Made by a program: the position numbers and the translations under genes
The notes under the pieces: model-generated
What the model saw: the letters and a program-made list of their open reading frames with translations, nothing else
Told to the model about the DNA's origin: nothing
The model's database searches: none
In this document: one piece after another, positions 44,208 to 52,050 of the stretch
Position numbering within the stretch: the first letter of the stretch is position 1
How the letters are laid out: each line of letters opens with the position of its first letter
From: Gammaproteobacteria bacterium
Lineage (GTDB): Bacteria > Pseudomonadota > Gammaproteobacteria > Steroidobacterales > Foliamicaceae
DNA: 64,000 nucleotides
NCBI GenBank assembly: GCA_026707445.1
Contig: JAPOWV010000027.1
Coordinates: 62,001 to 126,000, forward strand
Direction: 5' to 3'

Positions 44208-45071
44208 CTAAGGGGATCGGGGCAGGTACTGGAGCCAGTCGTGTTCGGGGTCGCCGCAGGCAATGAATGGAGGGTTCAGGATGTGTGGCTTGCGGTAGCG
44301 AAGCGACTGGCCTTCGAAATCGATCACCGCGCCGCCTGCGCATTCCAGCACTGCTTGGCCAGCGGCGGTGTCCCATTCGGATGTGGGGCGCATGCGCGGA
44401 TAGACATCGGCCTCGCCGCGCGCGATCAGGCAGAACTTCAACGAGCTGGACATGGCGCGCTCCTGCGTCTTGCCCATCGCGCCCACATAGCGATCGTAGT
44501 ACTCGACCGCGGAGGCGGCATGCGAACGGCTGCACAGCACCCGTAGCGGACTTGATTGCGGTCGGCGAACGCCGATCTTGCGGGCCGCAGTCGATCCAGA
44601 ACTGCAAAAGAACGCTCCGCCGCCTTCGTGGGCGAAGTACATTTCGTCCTTCGCCGGCGCGTACACCACGCCGAGCACCGGCCGGTCTGCCTGGATCAGA
44701 GCAATGTTTACGGTGAACTCCTCGCCGCCGCGGACGAACTCCTTCGTCCCGTCCAGCGGATCGACAAGCCAGTGCCGCGGCCAGTCCAGGCGCCTTCCGC
44801 CGCGTAGATCCTCTCCCGATTCTTCCGACAACACCGGCAAGGACGGCGTCAGCCGCGAAAGCCCGGTCACGATGTGCTCGTGCGCGGCCCGGTCCGCGGC
44901 GGTGACCGGACTCCGGTCGGACTTGAAATCGACCGGGAGGCGTCCTTCTCGAAAAAAGCGTAGCGCGAGTTGGCCCGCTCCGTGCGCCAACTCGCGCGCC
45001 GGTCCGATCAGCGCGGCAAGATCGGGAGTATCGCCATCTTGCATGCGGGCGCGACCCTTCCTCACGATCAT
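44208..45071 (-). CDS. cysQ: 3'(2'),5'-bisphosphate nucleotidase, CysQ-like
   Basis: This 287-residue inositol-monophosphatase-fold enzyme has the metal motifs SEESGED, WLVDPLDGTKEF and SEWDTAAGQAVLECAGG. The family hydrolyses 3'-phosphoadenosine 5'-phosphate (PAP) to AMP. The start overlaps the upstream hypothetical gene as ATGA; ATG 45044 is an alternative. It is the last gene of an operon with a small helical protein and a double AAA+ ATPase rather than near sulphate-assimilation genes, so its substrate in this setting may not be metabolic PAP. Confidence 0.88.
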   Translation of the reverse strand: MIVRKGRARMQDGDTPDLAALIGPARELAHGAGQLALRFFREGRLPVDFKSDRSPVTAADRAAHEHIVTGLSRLTPSLPVLSEESGEDLRGGRRLDWPRHWLVDPLDGTKEFVRGGEEFTVNIALIQADRPVLGVVYAPAKDEMYFAHEGGGAFFCSSGSTAARKIGVRRPQSSPLRVLCSRSHAASAVEYYDRYVGAMGKTQERAMSSSLKFCLIARGEADVYPRMRPTSEWDTAAGQAVLECAGGAVIDFEGQSLRYRKPHILNPPFIACGDPEHDWLQYLPRSP

Positions 45072-45457
45072 TCGGATCCTCCGTATGCGCCGGCGCGCTT
45101 CAGTTGCGCCCCCATTGTCGGTGCTTCGCCGTCTTCCGTTTCCACCTGCCGGAGAGCATCTTCGATCTTCTTTTGCAGGTCAGACATCGACTTCCTGACC
45201 GGCTCTGCTGCCGGACTGATGAAATCGACAGTTTCGAGGACTTCCGAAATGCATTTGCGGATGTGCTTGTGCAGGTAATGACGTCTGTTAAGAACGTCGA
45301 TATCCTCGAACCTTTGCAAGGATTCGATTGAATCGACGACGGCTTGCAGCTCGCGTTCCGCAGACTGTGCCGACCACCGTAAGCACCAGAAATAATCCCG
45401 GGCCAATGTCGCCATGCCGGCGCATTCCTTTAACTCATTTGCTGCTTTCTCTTTCAT
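45068..45457 (-). CDS. Small helical protein of unknown function in the AAA-CysQ operon
   Basis: This 129-residue protein has a strong ribosome site (AAGGAG before ATG). It is predicted helical and charged, with several heptad-like stretches (ERELQAVVDSIESLQRFEDI and MSDLQKKIEDALRQVE). It has no membrane segment or recognised motif. It lies between the AAA+ ATPase gene and cysQ, with a four-base overlap to the latter, so all three are probably expressed together. Confidence 0.7.
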   Translation of the reverse strand: MKEKAANELKECAGMATLARDYFWCLRWSAQSAERELQAVVDSIESLQRFEDIDVLNRRHYLHKHIRKCISEVLETVDFISPAAEPVRKSMSDLQKKIEDALRQVETEDGEAPTMGAQLKRAGAYGGSE

Positions 45458-45514
45458 TCATTTGCTCCTTCTTCGCGGAATCGCGAGCGGTTGGGTCAAT
45501 TGGGATCGCCCACG

Positions 45515-47692
45515 TCAATGCACGAAGCCGACGGGGCGGGATTGATTGGGCTTGGCCTCGCACTCGGCCACCAAAAGGGCATAGAGGGCGTCCGTGTCGT
45601 CGAGCCGGCCAAGGATTTCGGCTTTGTGGCGGGCTACGGCGAAGTCGCCGGGCGTCAGGACTTGCAGCGAGCTCAGGGCTACGGGAGGCGGCAGCTTGAA
45701 CCAGGCGCGGAACATGGCGTTGACGCGGCTCATGTCCATGTAGCCCACGCTGATCTTGAAGACGAAGCGGCGCAGGGTGGCCGGGTCGAGCTTCTCGATC
45801 AGATTGGTGGTGCAGGCGAACGGCAGCGGGTGACGCTCCATCCAGGTGAGCATTTCATTGACCCGGCTGATCTCCCAACTGCGCTCCGCGCCGCGGCGGT
45901 CGGCCAGCAGCGAGTCGGCTTCGTCGAACACCAAAAAGGAGCCGTCGTCGGCTGCTTCGCGGAATGCCCGGGCGATGTTCTTCTCGGTCTGGCCCACCCA
46001 CATGCTCATCAGGTCCGAAGCGCGTTTCTGGGTGACCTCCAGGCCCAACCGGTCGGCTAGGTACCGCGTCCACGCGCTCTTTCCGGTGCCGGGCGGCCCC
46101 TGAAGGCACAGTGAGAAACGCTGTTTGCCGGTCGCGCACAGCCGGTCGGCCAGTGCTTCCAGGTCTTCGTCCGACTGCATGAACGCGGGATTGAAGCCGT
46201 CCGGAACGCCCTGATCGGGCTTCTCGCACTCCAGCAGTCGGGACAGGCTTTGTACGCCCCGGCGCACGGCGCCCAGATCGCCATCGCGCAGCATGGCCGC
46301 GCCCGCCACGGCGCCGGCGGCCATGCCCGGCGTGGCGTCGAACTCGTAGGCCAGTTTCCGTGCGTCCTCCGCGCTCGCCTCAATGCCGCTGCGTTCCAGT
46401 TGGCGGGCCCAGATGCGCTGGCGAACAGGTGGCGGCGGCTGACGCAATTCGATGGCGAACATCATCCGCCGCAGGATGGCGCGGTCGATACCCCTCGCTT
46501 CGTTGACGGTCCAAAGCGTGGGAGCGGGATTTTCTTCGAGCAGGCGATTCATGAAAAGACGCGACGGCGCCTGGCTGCGCCTGTGCGGTCTGAAAAGGCC
46601 TAGGAAGCCCAACAGCGCGGAAGATCCCTCACCCAGCAGGTCGTCCATTTCATCGAACAGGAGCATGGCGCCGGCTTCCCGCCGCAGCAGGCTCTGCCCC
46701 AGCTTGAGGTCGGCCAGCCGCTCGCTGCGCGAAGGCTCATCGCCGTAATCGTCAGTCTCGCCCACGCTGAACAATGCAACGCCCAGGCGGGCCGCCAGGG
46801 TACGGGCGAACTCCGTCTTGCCGGTGCCTGGCGGACCGTAGAGCAGCACGTTGACTCCTTTGGCGCGCTTGTTCAGGGCACCGTGCACTATGCCCTCTAT
46901 GTCGGTGCGCTGCTGTCCCAGATGGTCGAAGTCCTGCCACTCGAGTTCAGCCTTCGCGGGAGCGCCCAGGAGCAGCGGGAGCGGATTGGCTTCTTCATCG
47001 GGCGCCGAGTCCAGGCGGCGCAGGCGCGAGGCTACGGACACGTCGCCATCGTCGTCCACCGCCAGCAGGCCGGAGCGGGCCAGCGGCGCGTCAGGAGCGC
47101 AACGGGACAACAGGGTATTATGAGAAATGCCGAGCAACTCCGAGAGAGCGGGGTTCTTCAGACTTGGGCAGCTGCGCCGGCTGTACCTTGCCGTACCCGC
47201 GCTGTACACATCGTCCAGAAGCGATTCCAGCGCCGGCTGAGTCTGGTAGCGCAGCAACATTTCCACAACCTCCAGATCCGCATCTTCCAGGCGCGTAATT
47301 CGCGCCAACCGCTCAAGCCGCAATGCCGTGGCGTCGGGTTTGATGGTTTGCGTTGCGTTACTGGCGCGGCGCAATGCAGCGCGCAGGCGCCGCCAGGTCT
47401 GTGCGCTGGTTTCGCCGGTATCTTCTGCGCCGGTTTCGCCACTCTCCTCTGCAGCGCGCCGCGCGCATGAACGGCTCCGCCGCGTTCGACCGCTGCCACA
47501 TTCCCCGGCGGCTTCAGCGAGTGCCCCGGCGTCTATGCCGCAGCCTTGGCCGGCAAGGCCGGCCGCCAGCGCTTCCACGTGTTCATTCACCCAATCGGCC
47601 AGTTCCGCGGCCTCCGGGCGGCGGTGGTGGATGCGCTCGGCGGCGTTGGCTAGCCAGGTGAGGCCCAGGCGGCTTTCGTAAGGCGTAAGCAT
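45515..47692 (-). CDS. Double AAA+ ATPase, Cdc48-like architecture
   Basis: This protein of about 725 residues has a roughly 250-residue N-terminal region, then two AAA+ modules. The first has Walker A LLYGPPGTGKTEFA and Walker B AMLLFDEMDDLLGEG. The second has Walker A LQGPPGTGKSAWTRYLADR, Walker B FLVFDEADSLLADRRGAE, and sensor-like ACTTNLIEKLDPATLRRF. I chose ATG 47692 because GGAGA lies about seven bases upstream. It is the first gene of the operon with the small helical protein and cysQ, divergent from the WYL regulator. Its remodelling substrate is unknown. Confidence 0.82.
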   Translation of the reverse strand: MLTPYESRLGLTWLANAAERIHHRRPEAAELADWVNEHVEALAAGLAGQGCGIDAGALAEAAGECGSGRTRRSRSCARRAAEESGETGAEDTGETSAQTWRRLRAALRRASNATQTIKPDATALRLERLARITRLEDADLEVVEMLLRYQTQPALESLLDDVYSAGTARYSRRSCPSLKNPALSELLGISHNTLLSRCAPDAPLARSGLLAVDDDGDVSVASRLRRLDSAPDEEANPLPLLLGAPAKAELEWQDFDHLGQQRTDIEGIVHGALNKRAKGVNVLLYGPPGTGKTEFARTLAARLGVALFSVGETDDYGDEPSRSERLADLKLGQSLLRREAGAMLLFDEMDDLLGEGSSALLGFLGLFRPHRRSQAPSRLFMNRLLEENPAPTLWTVNEARGIDRAILRRMMFAIELRQPPPPVRQRIWARQLERSGIEASAEDARKLAYEFDATPGMAAGAVAGAAMLRDGDLGAVRRGVQSLSRLLECEKPDQGVPDGFNPAFMQSDEDLEALADRLCATGKQRFSLCLQGPPGTGKSAWTRYLADRLGLEVTQKRASDLMSMWVGQTEKNIARAFREAADDGSFLVFDEADSLLADRRGAERSWEISRVNEMLTWMERHPLPFACTTNLIEKLDPATLRRFVFKISVGYMDMSRVNAMFRAWFKLPPPVALSSLQVLTPGDFAVARHKAEILGRLDDTDALYALLVAECEAKPNQSRPVGFVH

Positions 47693-47707
47693 GCACATTC
47701 TCCGTGT

Positions 47708-47829
47708 CTTGAATTCCCTTTGCATGGTATGAAACCAATGCGACAAAGTGCGTCGCTCGCGGATACCCGGATAGAATGGCGACATGCGAAGAGCCGTGGA
47801 CACCGTGTTCCGCTACCTGGCGATACTGC
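47708..47829. repeat. Direct repeat, right copy: WYL operator region and WYL gene start
   Basis: This is the partner of 44058-44179, offset by exactly 3650 bp. Here the region separates the divergent AAA+ ATPase and intact WYL genes. The spacing from operator to WYL ATG (28 bp) is the same in both copies. Confidence 0.8.
47740..47756. promoter_or_regulatory. Probable WYL-regulator operator, copy 2
   Basis: The inverted repeat GCGACaaagtgcGTCGC lies midway between the AAA+ ATPase start (47692) and the WYL regulator start (47784), a position suited to controlling both. Confidence 0.6.
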
Positions 47830-48803
47830 AATGCATTCCGGCCGATCCGGGGCGCAAGACCACCGCGCGGATACTTGCCGAGTTGCGCGAAAGAGACCCG
47901 GAATTCAACGTTAACGCCCGGACCATGCAGCGCGACCTGGAGTACCTCTCCGGCCGATTCCCCATCACTTGCGAAACCGTGGGCAGAACCAATCACTGGT
48001 ATTGGATCGACAGCCACGCCATGACGCAATTGCCGGCCATGACCGAGCACACGGCCTTTGCGTTGCGTCTGGCCAACGAATACTTAAGGCCGCTCATGCC
48101 GCCCGCCACGCTACGACTGCTGGAAAGCTACTTCCAGCACGCCAACCGCCTGCTGAAAGGCTCCACCCTGGGCAGTTGGGCCAATCGCGCGCGGATCATA
48201 TCGCGAGGCCCGGCGCTCGCGCCGCCGCCGGTGAGGGAGGACGTTCAGCGCGCTGCTTACGATGCCCTACTCAACAAACGCCTGCTGGAAATTAACTACC
48301 GGAGCCGCTCGCAAGGACGCTCGCGGCGGGTCACACTCAACCCGCTGGGCCTGGTCTTTCGCGAAACCGTGGCTTACCTGGTGGCCACCGCCTGGAACTA
48401 CCCCGACGTTCGCCATTACGCGCTGCACCGCATGAGCAAGGCGCGGCTGTTGAACCAGCCTGCCAGAACGCCGCCGGGTTTCCGGCTGGCCAGCCACATC
48501 CGCGACGAGTTGCGGTTTTCCTATCCACTGACCAGCGAGAAAATTCCGTTGCGTGTCGCCGTGTCCCTGGAAGTGGCGGAGCACCTTGCCGAACGCCGGG
48601 TGTCCGGCGATCAGCGTGTCACGCGACAGATCGGAGATCGCGTCCTGGTTGAGGCAAGCGTCGCCGACACGCAGGAACTTCGCTGGTGGCTACTGGGTTT
48701 CGGCGACGCGGTGGAAGTGCTCTCGCCCGCCTCGCTACGCGAGGAATTCTCGGAGCAGGCCCGTGCGATGCAGGCGATGTACGAAACGGAGTCGCCGTCG
48801 TGA
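47784..48803 (+). CDS. WYL-domain transcriptional regulator
   Basis: This 339-residue regulator has an N-terminal winged helix-turn-helix (about 1-65, with ARTMQRDLEYLSGRFPI as recognition region), a WYL domain (NYRSRSQGRSRRVTLNPLGLVFRETVAYLVATAW) and a C-terminal WCX domain. WYL proteins commonly regulate phage-defence and DNA-repair operons in response to nucleic-acid or nucleotide ligands. It is divergent from the AAA-CysQ operon and its operator is duplicated 3.65 kb away. Confidence 0.88.
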   Translation: MRRAVDTVFRYLAILQCIPADPGRKTTARILAELRERDPEFNVNARTMQRDLEYLSGRFPITCETVGRTNHWYWIDSHAMTQLPAMTEHTAFALRLANEYLRPLMPPATLRLLESYFQHANRLLKGSTLGSWANRARIISRGPALAPPPVREDVQRAAYDALLNKRLLEINYRSRSQGRSRRVTLNPLGLVFRETVAYLVATAWNYPDVRHYALHRMSKARLLNQPARTPPGFRLASHIRDELRFSYPLTSEKIPLRVAVSLEVAEHLAERRVSGDQRVTRQIGDRVLVEASVADTQELRWWLLGFGDAVEVLSPASLREEFSEQARAMQAMYETESPS

Positions 48804-48854
48804 GTCCGTTGGAGGGGCACGGCGTGGTTGTTTGCAGGACACATCGGGTACAGC

Positions 48855-50009
48855 CTATACCACCGAAGCCGTCTCCTGATAAGGCAGGGCCTTGATCCCG
48901 TTAGAGAACTTCAAGCGTTCGCCCCGATAGATCAGATACCGCGAAGCGACTTCGGGCGTGAGCGATTCGATCCGACTCAGGCTTTTCAGCAGGCCCTGCC
49001 GGTACGTCGTGGCGGACTTGATTTCTACCGCATCGAAGCCGCTCCCCCTGGGAATGAGCAGATCAACCTCAGCGCCGTTGCTGTCGCGGAAGAAATAGAT
49101 TTCGGGCCGGCTTCCCTTGTTGGCCTGGGCCCTTATGATTTCTCCAACCACCAGGTTTTCGAAAATGGCGCCGACCAGGGGATCGCGAGCGACCTGCTCA
49201 GGCGAGCGGATTCCCAGCAGATAGCAGAGCAGGCCCGTGTCGATGAAGTAGTACTTTGGCGACTTGATTGCGCGTTTGCCGAAATTTCGGAAGTAGGGCG
49301 GCAGTCGATACACAAGGAACGAGGCTTCAAGAATAGACAGCCAGTTGGCGATTGTTCTTGGGCTTGTGCCCACATCTCCCGCTAGCGAGCTCTTGTCAAG
49401 GCACTGCCCAACCCTGCCGGCCAGAAGCCGAATGAAACGCTCGAAAAGACTCGTGTCCCTGATGTTGACCAATTGGCGAACGTCTCGTTCCACATAGGTC
49501 TGGTAATAGTTGGCGTAGGCTGTCGAGGGCCGCTGTTTCCGGGCGTGGATACGGGGCAGAAATCCCGTATGGGCATGCTCCCATGCCGAGGACTTTTGCC
49601 CGTGCTGAACAAGTTCCGCTATTGAGAGGGGATAAAGCGTGAGAATCGCGGTTCGACCTGCGAGAGACTGAGTAATAGCCTGATGGATTTCGAATTGGCT
49701 TGAGCCCGTGAGTACATAGCGCCCATTGCGCTGATCCTCGTCCACCAGCACCTGGATGTAGCTGAGCAGTTCAGGCGCGCGCTGGATCTCGTCAAGGATT
49801 GTCGGCTGCGAATACGTCGCTAGAAGTGCCTTCGGATCCTCCCTGGCCAGGTTGCGCGTTTCCGGATATTCCAGGTTGCAATAGTCGTATTCAGGCAACT
49901 CCGCGCGCACCAGGGTCGTTTTGCCCGCCTGACGCGGGCCAAGCACCGTCACCACCGGATACTCGGACAGCAGAGTATGCAATTCCGCTGAAATGGCTCT
50001 CGGAATCAT
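48855..50009 (-). CDS. AAA_14/DUF4143 ATPase
   Basis: This 384-residue ATPase has Walker A VLGPRQAGKTTLV, Walker B PTILDEIQR and VLTGSSQFEI, then a DUF4143 C-terminal domain with YYFIDTGLLCYLLGI, GAIFENLVVGEII and the nuclease-like end EVDLLIPRGSGFDAVEIKSA. Such stand-alone proteins are widespread and of uncertain function, often in mobile or defence-rich regions. Two imperfect direct repeats lie just upstream of its start. Confidence 0.88.
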   Translation of the reverse strand: MIPRAISAELHTLLSEYPVVTVLGPRQAGKTTLVRAELPEYDYCNLEYPETRNLAREDPKALLATYSQPTILDEIQRAPELLSYIQVLVDEDQRNGRYVLTGSSQFEIHQAITQSLAGRTAILTLYPLSIAELVQHGQKSSAWEHAHTGFLPRIHARKQRPSTAYANYYQTYVERDVRQLVNIRDTSLFERFIRLLAGRVGQCLDKSSLAGDVGTSPRTIANWLSILEASFLVYRLPPYFRNFGKRAIKSPKYYFIDTGLLCYLLGIRSPEQVARDPLVGAIFENLVVGEIIRAQANKGSRPEIYFFRDSNGAEVDLLIPRGSGFDAVEIKSATTYRQGLLKSLSRIESLTPEVASRYLIYRGERLKFSNGIKALPYQETASVV

Positions 50010-50015
50010 TGGAAC

Positions 50016-50059
50016 GACCTATATTATGCAATATGCGACTCAAAGTCCTATATTACATA
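50016..50059. promoter_or_regulatory. Direct repeats upstream of the DUF4143 ATPase gene
   Basis: GACCTATATTATGCA (50016-50030) and GTCCTATATTACATA (50045-50059) are direct repeats 29 bp apart start to start, about three helical turns. They place TAATAT-like -10 elements on the minus strand close to the ATG at 50009. They may be tandem regulator sites or tandem promoters. Confidence 0.45.
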
Positions 50060-50283
50060 ACTTTGCATGGCCGATTCGAGAAGCCACCGTGCTTCGAAGA
50101 ACAGGCGGACCCGAAGAAGCAGGGACGCTGCACACCCTCTGCCTCTAGGTCGTGCTATGTGGGAGATTGTTGTGCGCTGCGCGTGCAGAGTGTCGAGCGC
50201 CACCGGTAAAATTGCGAAGTCATGTGTTCGAGACCGCGAGCGTGACCAGCAATCACGCGAGAAACCCAATGGGAGGAGCCGGT

Positions 50284-51216
50284 ATGAGCGATAGCACGCA
50301 AGGCATTCAGCTTCAGATTCATTATTTGGACGGAAGTCCAACCGGGATGTTAACGGCTGACGTATCCAACTGGGATGGCCATGTGCTGTTTTTCGCCAGA
50401 AATAAAGAAAACCTCTCAGATATGCGTAAACGTCCTAAAGCGAATAATGCGGGCATCTACATCTTGCTGGGTAATTTGCTGGAAGACCATGAGCATAAGC
50501 GGGCTGCATATATTGGCAAGGCAGAACACTTAAGTGATCGCATACTCCAGAGCGCAAAGGAGCAGAAAGCGAAAGGATTTGAATGGGATTCAGCTGTGCT
50601 CGCGACCAAACTAGAGAATCGGCTGAACACGGCTCATGTCCTTTACTTGGAGGCGTGCCTTATTGAGCGGGCGAAAAGAACCAAGCATGTACCCCTCACG
50701 AACGGCAATGATGGGAGCAAGCCTATGCTTTCAGAGGCGGAGAAGAGCGCGATGGACAAGTTCCTTCATTATCTTTTTTTGGTCTTGCCCGCCATCAAGG
50801 TTGATATGTTTAGCGATAACACCCGCAACAGTACGAAGAAACCCGATTCTGATGAGGTAGCAGGTGACCACGCGTTTGTAATCGAGGACCGCAATGGAAT
50901 AACCGCAACGCTGGATGCTAGCGGGAGAGAATTTGTGGTGCAGTCCGGCTCCTTGGCCAGGGAGTGGGACAAACAATATGCAAACGGCAGCTATGGCGCC
51001 CGCCTGCACGAACGATTGATTGAACAGGGTGTCCTCGTGCCTGAAGAGCAGGGCGACCGGTACAAATTCAAGGAGAATTACGCTTTTACGTCGTTATCTG
51101 CTGCTGCGTCGGTAGTGAAGGGTTATCCCGCTAGTGGCCTACAATTGTGGAAGCATCGCAATACCAATAGGTCTTACAAGGAATGGGAAGATGAGCAATT
51201 GTCTTCTGAGGATTGA
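50284..51216 (+). CDS. GIY-YIG domain protein with C-terminal DUF4357
   Basis: This 310-residue protein has GGGAGG before ATG 50284. The GIY-YIG motif is NAGIYILLGNLLED to AAYIGKAEHLSDRI, with Glu in YLEACLIERAK at the usual catalytic position. The C-terminal part (GITATLDASGREFVVQSGS to YEFTSL-like YAFTSLSAAASVVKG) matches DUF4357. Codon use is less G+C-rich than the core genes. Such proteins are common beside restriction-modification and defence genes; no methyltransferase is adjacent here. Confidence 0.8.
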   Translation: MSDSTQGIQLQIHYLDGSPTGMLTADVSNWDGHVLFFARNKENLSDMRKRPKANNAGIYILLGNLLEDHEHKRAAYIGKAEHLSDRILQSAKEQKAKGFEWDSAVLATKLENRLNTAHVLYLEACLIERAKRTKHVPLTNGNDGSKPMLSEAEKSAMDKFLHYLFLVLPAIKVDMFSDNTRNSTKKPDSDEVAGDHAFVIEDRNGITATLDASGREFVVQSGSLAREWDKQYANGSYGARLHERLIEQGVLVPEEQGDRYKFKENYAFTSLSAAASVVKGYPASGLQLWKHRNTNRSYKEWEDEQLSSED

Positions 51217-51317
51217 AACAGATTCCGCTCTCTTGTCGAACGTAGCGCAAAAGCTAGGTAGGATTGCGCCCTCATCCTTAGGTCGGGGCGAACAAACTAC
51301 TGAGAAATCACGGCAGC

Positions 51318-51752
51318 CTATTCATTGCGCGGGGGACGGCGCCAGCGCAAACCCTCGAAGCGCGCGAAGTCACGGTCGAGGGTTATCCATTCGCAGCCGC
51401 GCTCGATCGACAAGGCAGCGAAGTACGCGTCCGGTATCAGGTTGCCCCAGGCCTCGGCATCCCGGTAAAGACGCGCAAAGATGTCCCAATGCCGGGCGCC
51501 GGGGCTGACCGGAACGCAGTGGGGCTGGCGCCTGATCACGTTGGCGAACTCCATCGCCTCGCCCGGCGGACTCGGGCGGGCGAAAATGCGGGGATGCGTA
51601 ACGATGCGGAGGAAACCGCTCAACACCAGATCGGACACCGCGAACGCCTCGTCCCCTGCAAGCACGGTCTCAAGCCACGGCCGGCAGGAACGGTGTTCCG
51701 GAGCGTCGTCGCGATAGGCCGCGACGAGGATGTTCACGTCAGGCAGGACCAT
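51318..51752 (-). CDS. vapC: VapC-like PIN-domain ribonuclease toxin
   Basis: This 144-residue PIN domain has the first acidic residue in LPDVNILVAAY, and the later acidic cluster in IPDAYFAALSIERGCEWITLDRDF. VapC toxins cleave tRNA or rRNA. Its start overlaps the VapB gene by 14 bp, the normal antitoxin-first arrangement. Confidence 0.88.
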   Translation of the reverse strand: MVLPDVNILVAAYRDDAPEHRSCRPWLETVLAGDEAFAVSDLVLSGFLRIVTHPRIFARPSPPGEAMEFANVIRRQPHCVPVSPGARHWDIFARLYRDAEAWGNLIPDAYFAALSIERGCEWITLDRDFARFEGLRWRRPPRNE

Positions 51753-51987
51753 CGTCGCTTTCGATCAAATCAAGCAGGGAGGCGGTGTCGCTCAGATCGA
51801 CGCCGGGCATGAGCCCGGTTCCATGAAACAGGGGCAGTTCGGCTGCGGGCCGATCCGCCTTGCGGCGTCTCGAAAGGGATTCGCGCAGCGCGTCCTGAAT
51901 GACGGCAGTCAGTGTTCTGCCCGTGTCCGCGGCAATGCGCTTCAGTTCCGCGAAAAGGTGGTTGTCAATGTGAATCGTCGTGCGCAT
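51739..51987 (-). CDS. vapB: VapB-like ribbon-helix-helix antitoxin
   Basis: This 82-residue protein begins MRTTIHIDNHLFAELKRIAADTGRTL, a MetJ/Arc-type ribbon-helix-helix DNA-binding domain, with a C-terminal toxin-binding tail (DLSDTASLLDLIES). An in-frame ATG four codons upstream exists, but MRTTIHID is the usual start. The -10 lies so close that the mRNA should be leaderless. Confidence 0.85.
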   Translation of the reverse strand: MRTTIHIDNHLFAELKRIAADTGRTLTAVIQDALRESLSRRRKADRPAAELPLFHGTGLMPGVDLSDTASLLDLIESDDGPA

Positions 51988-51994
51988 GCACAAA

Positions 51995-52023
51995 AACATA
52001 CATATGAAACATATTTATGTCAA
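51995..52023 (-). promoter_or_regulatory. vapBC promoter overlapping an inverted repeat
   Basis: On the minus strand, TTGACA (52018-52023) and TATGTT (51995-52000) are 17 bp apart, an excellent sigma-70 match. An 11-bp inverted repeat (51996-52006 with 52010-52020, one mismatch, 3-bp spacer) covers the promoter, as expected for VapBC autorepression. The predicted transcript start falls at the ATG. Confidence 0.75.
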
Positions 52024-52050
52024 TTGTAAATCCGCCATCCGCCGGACCGC

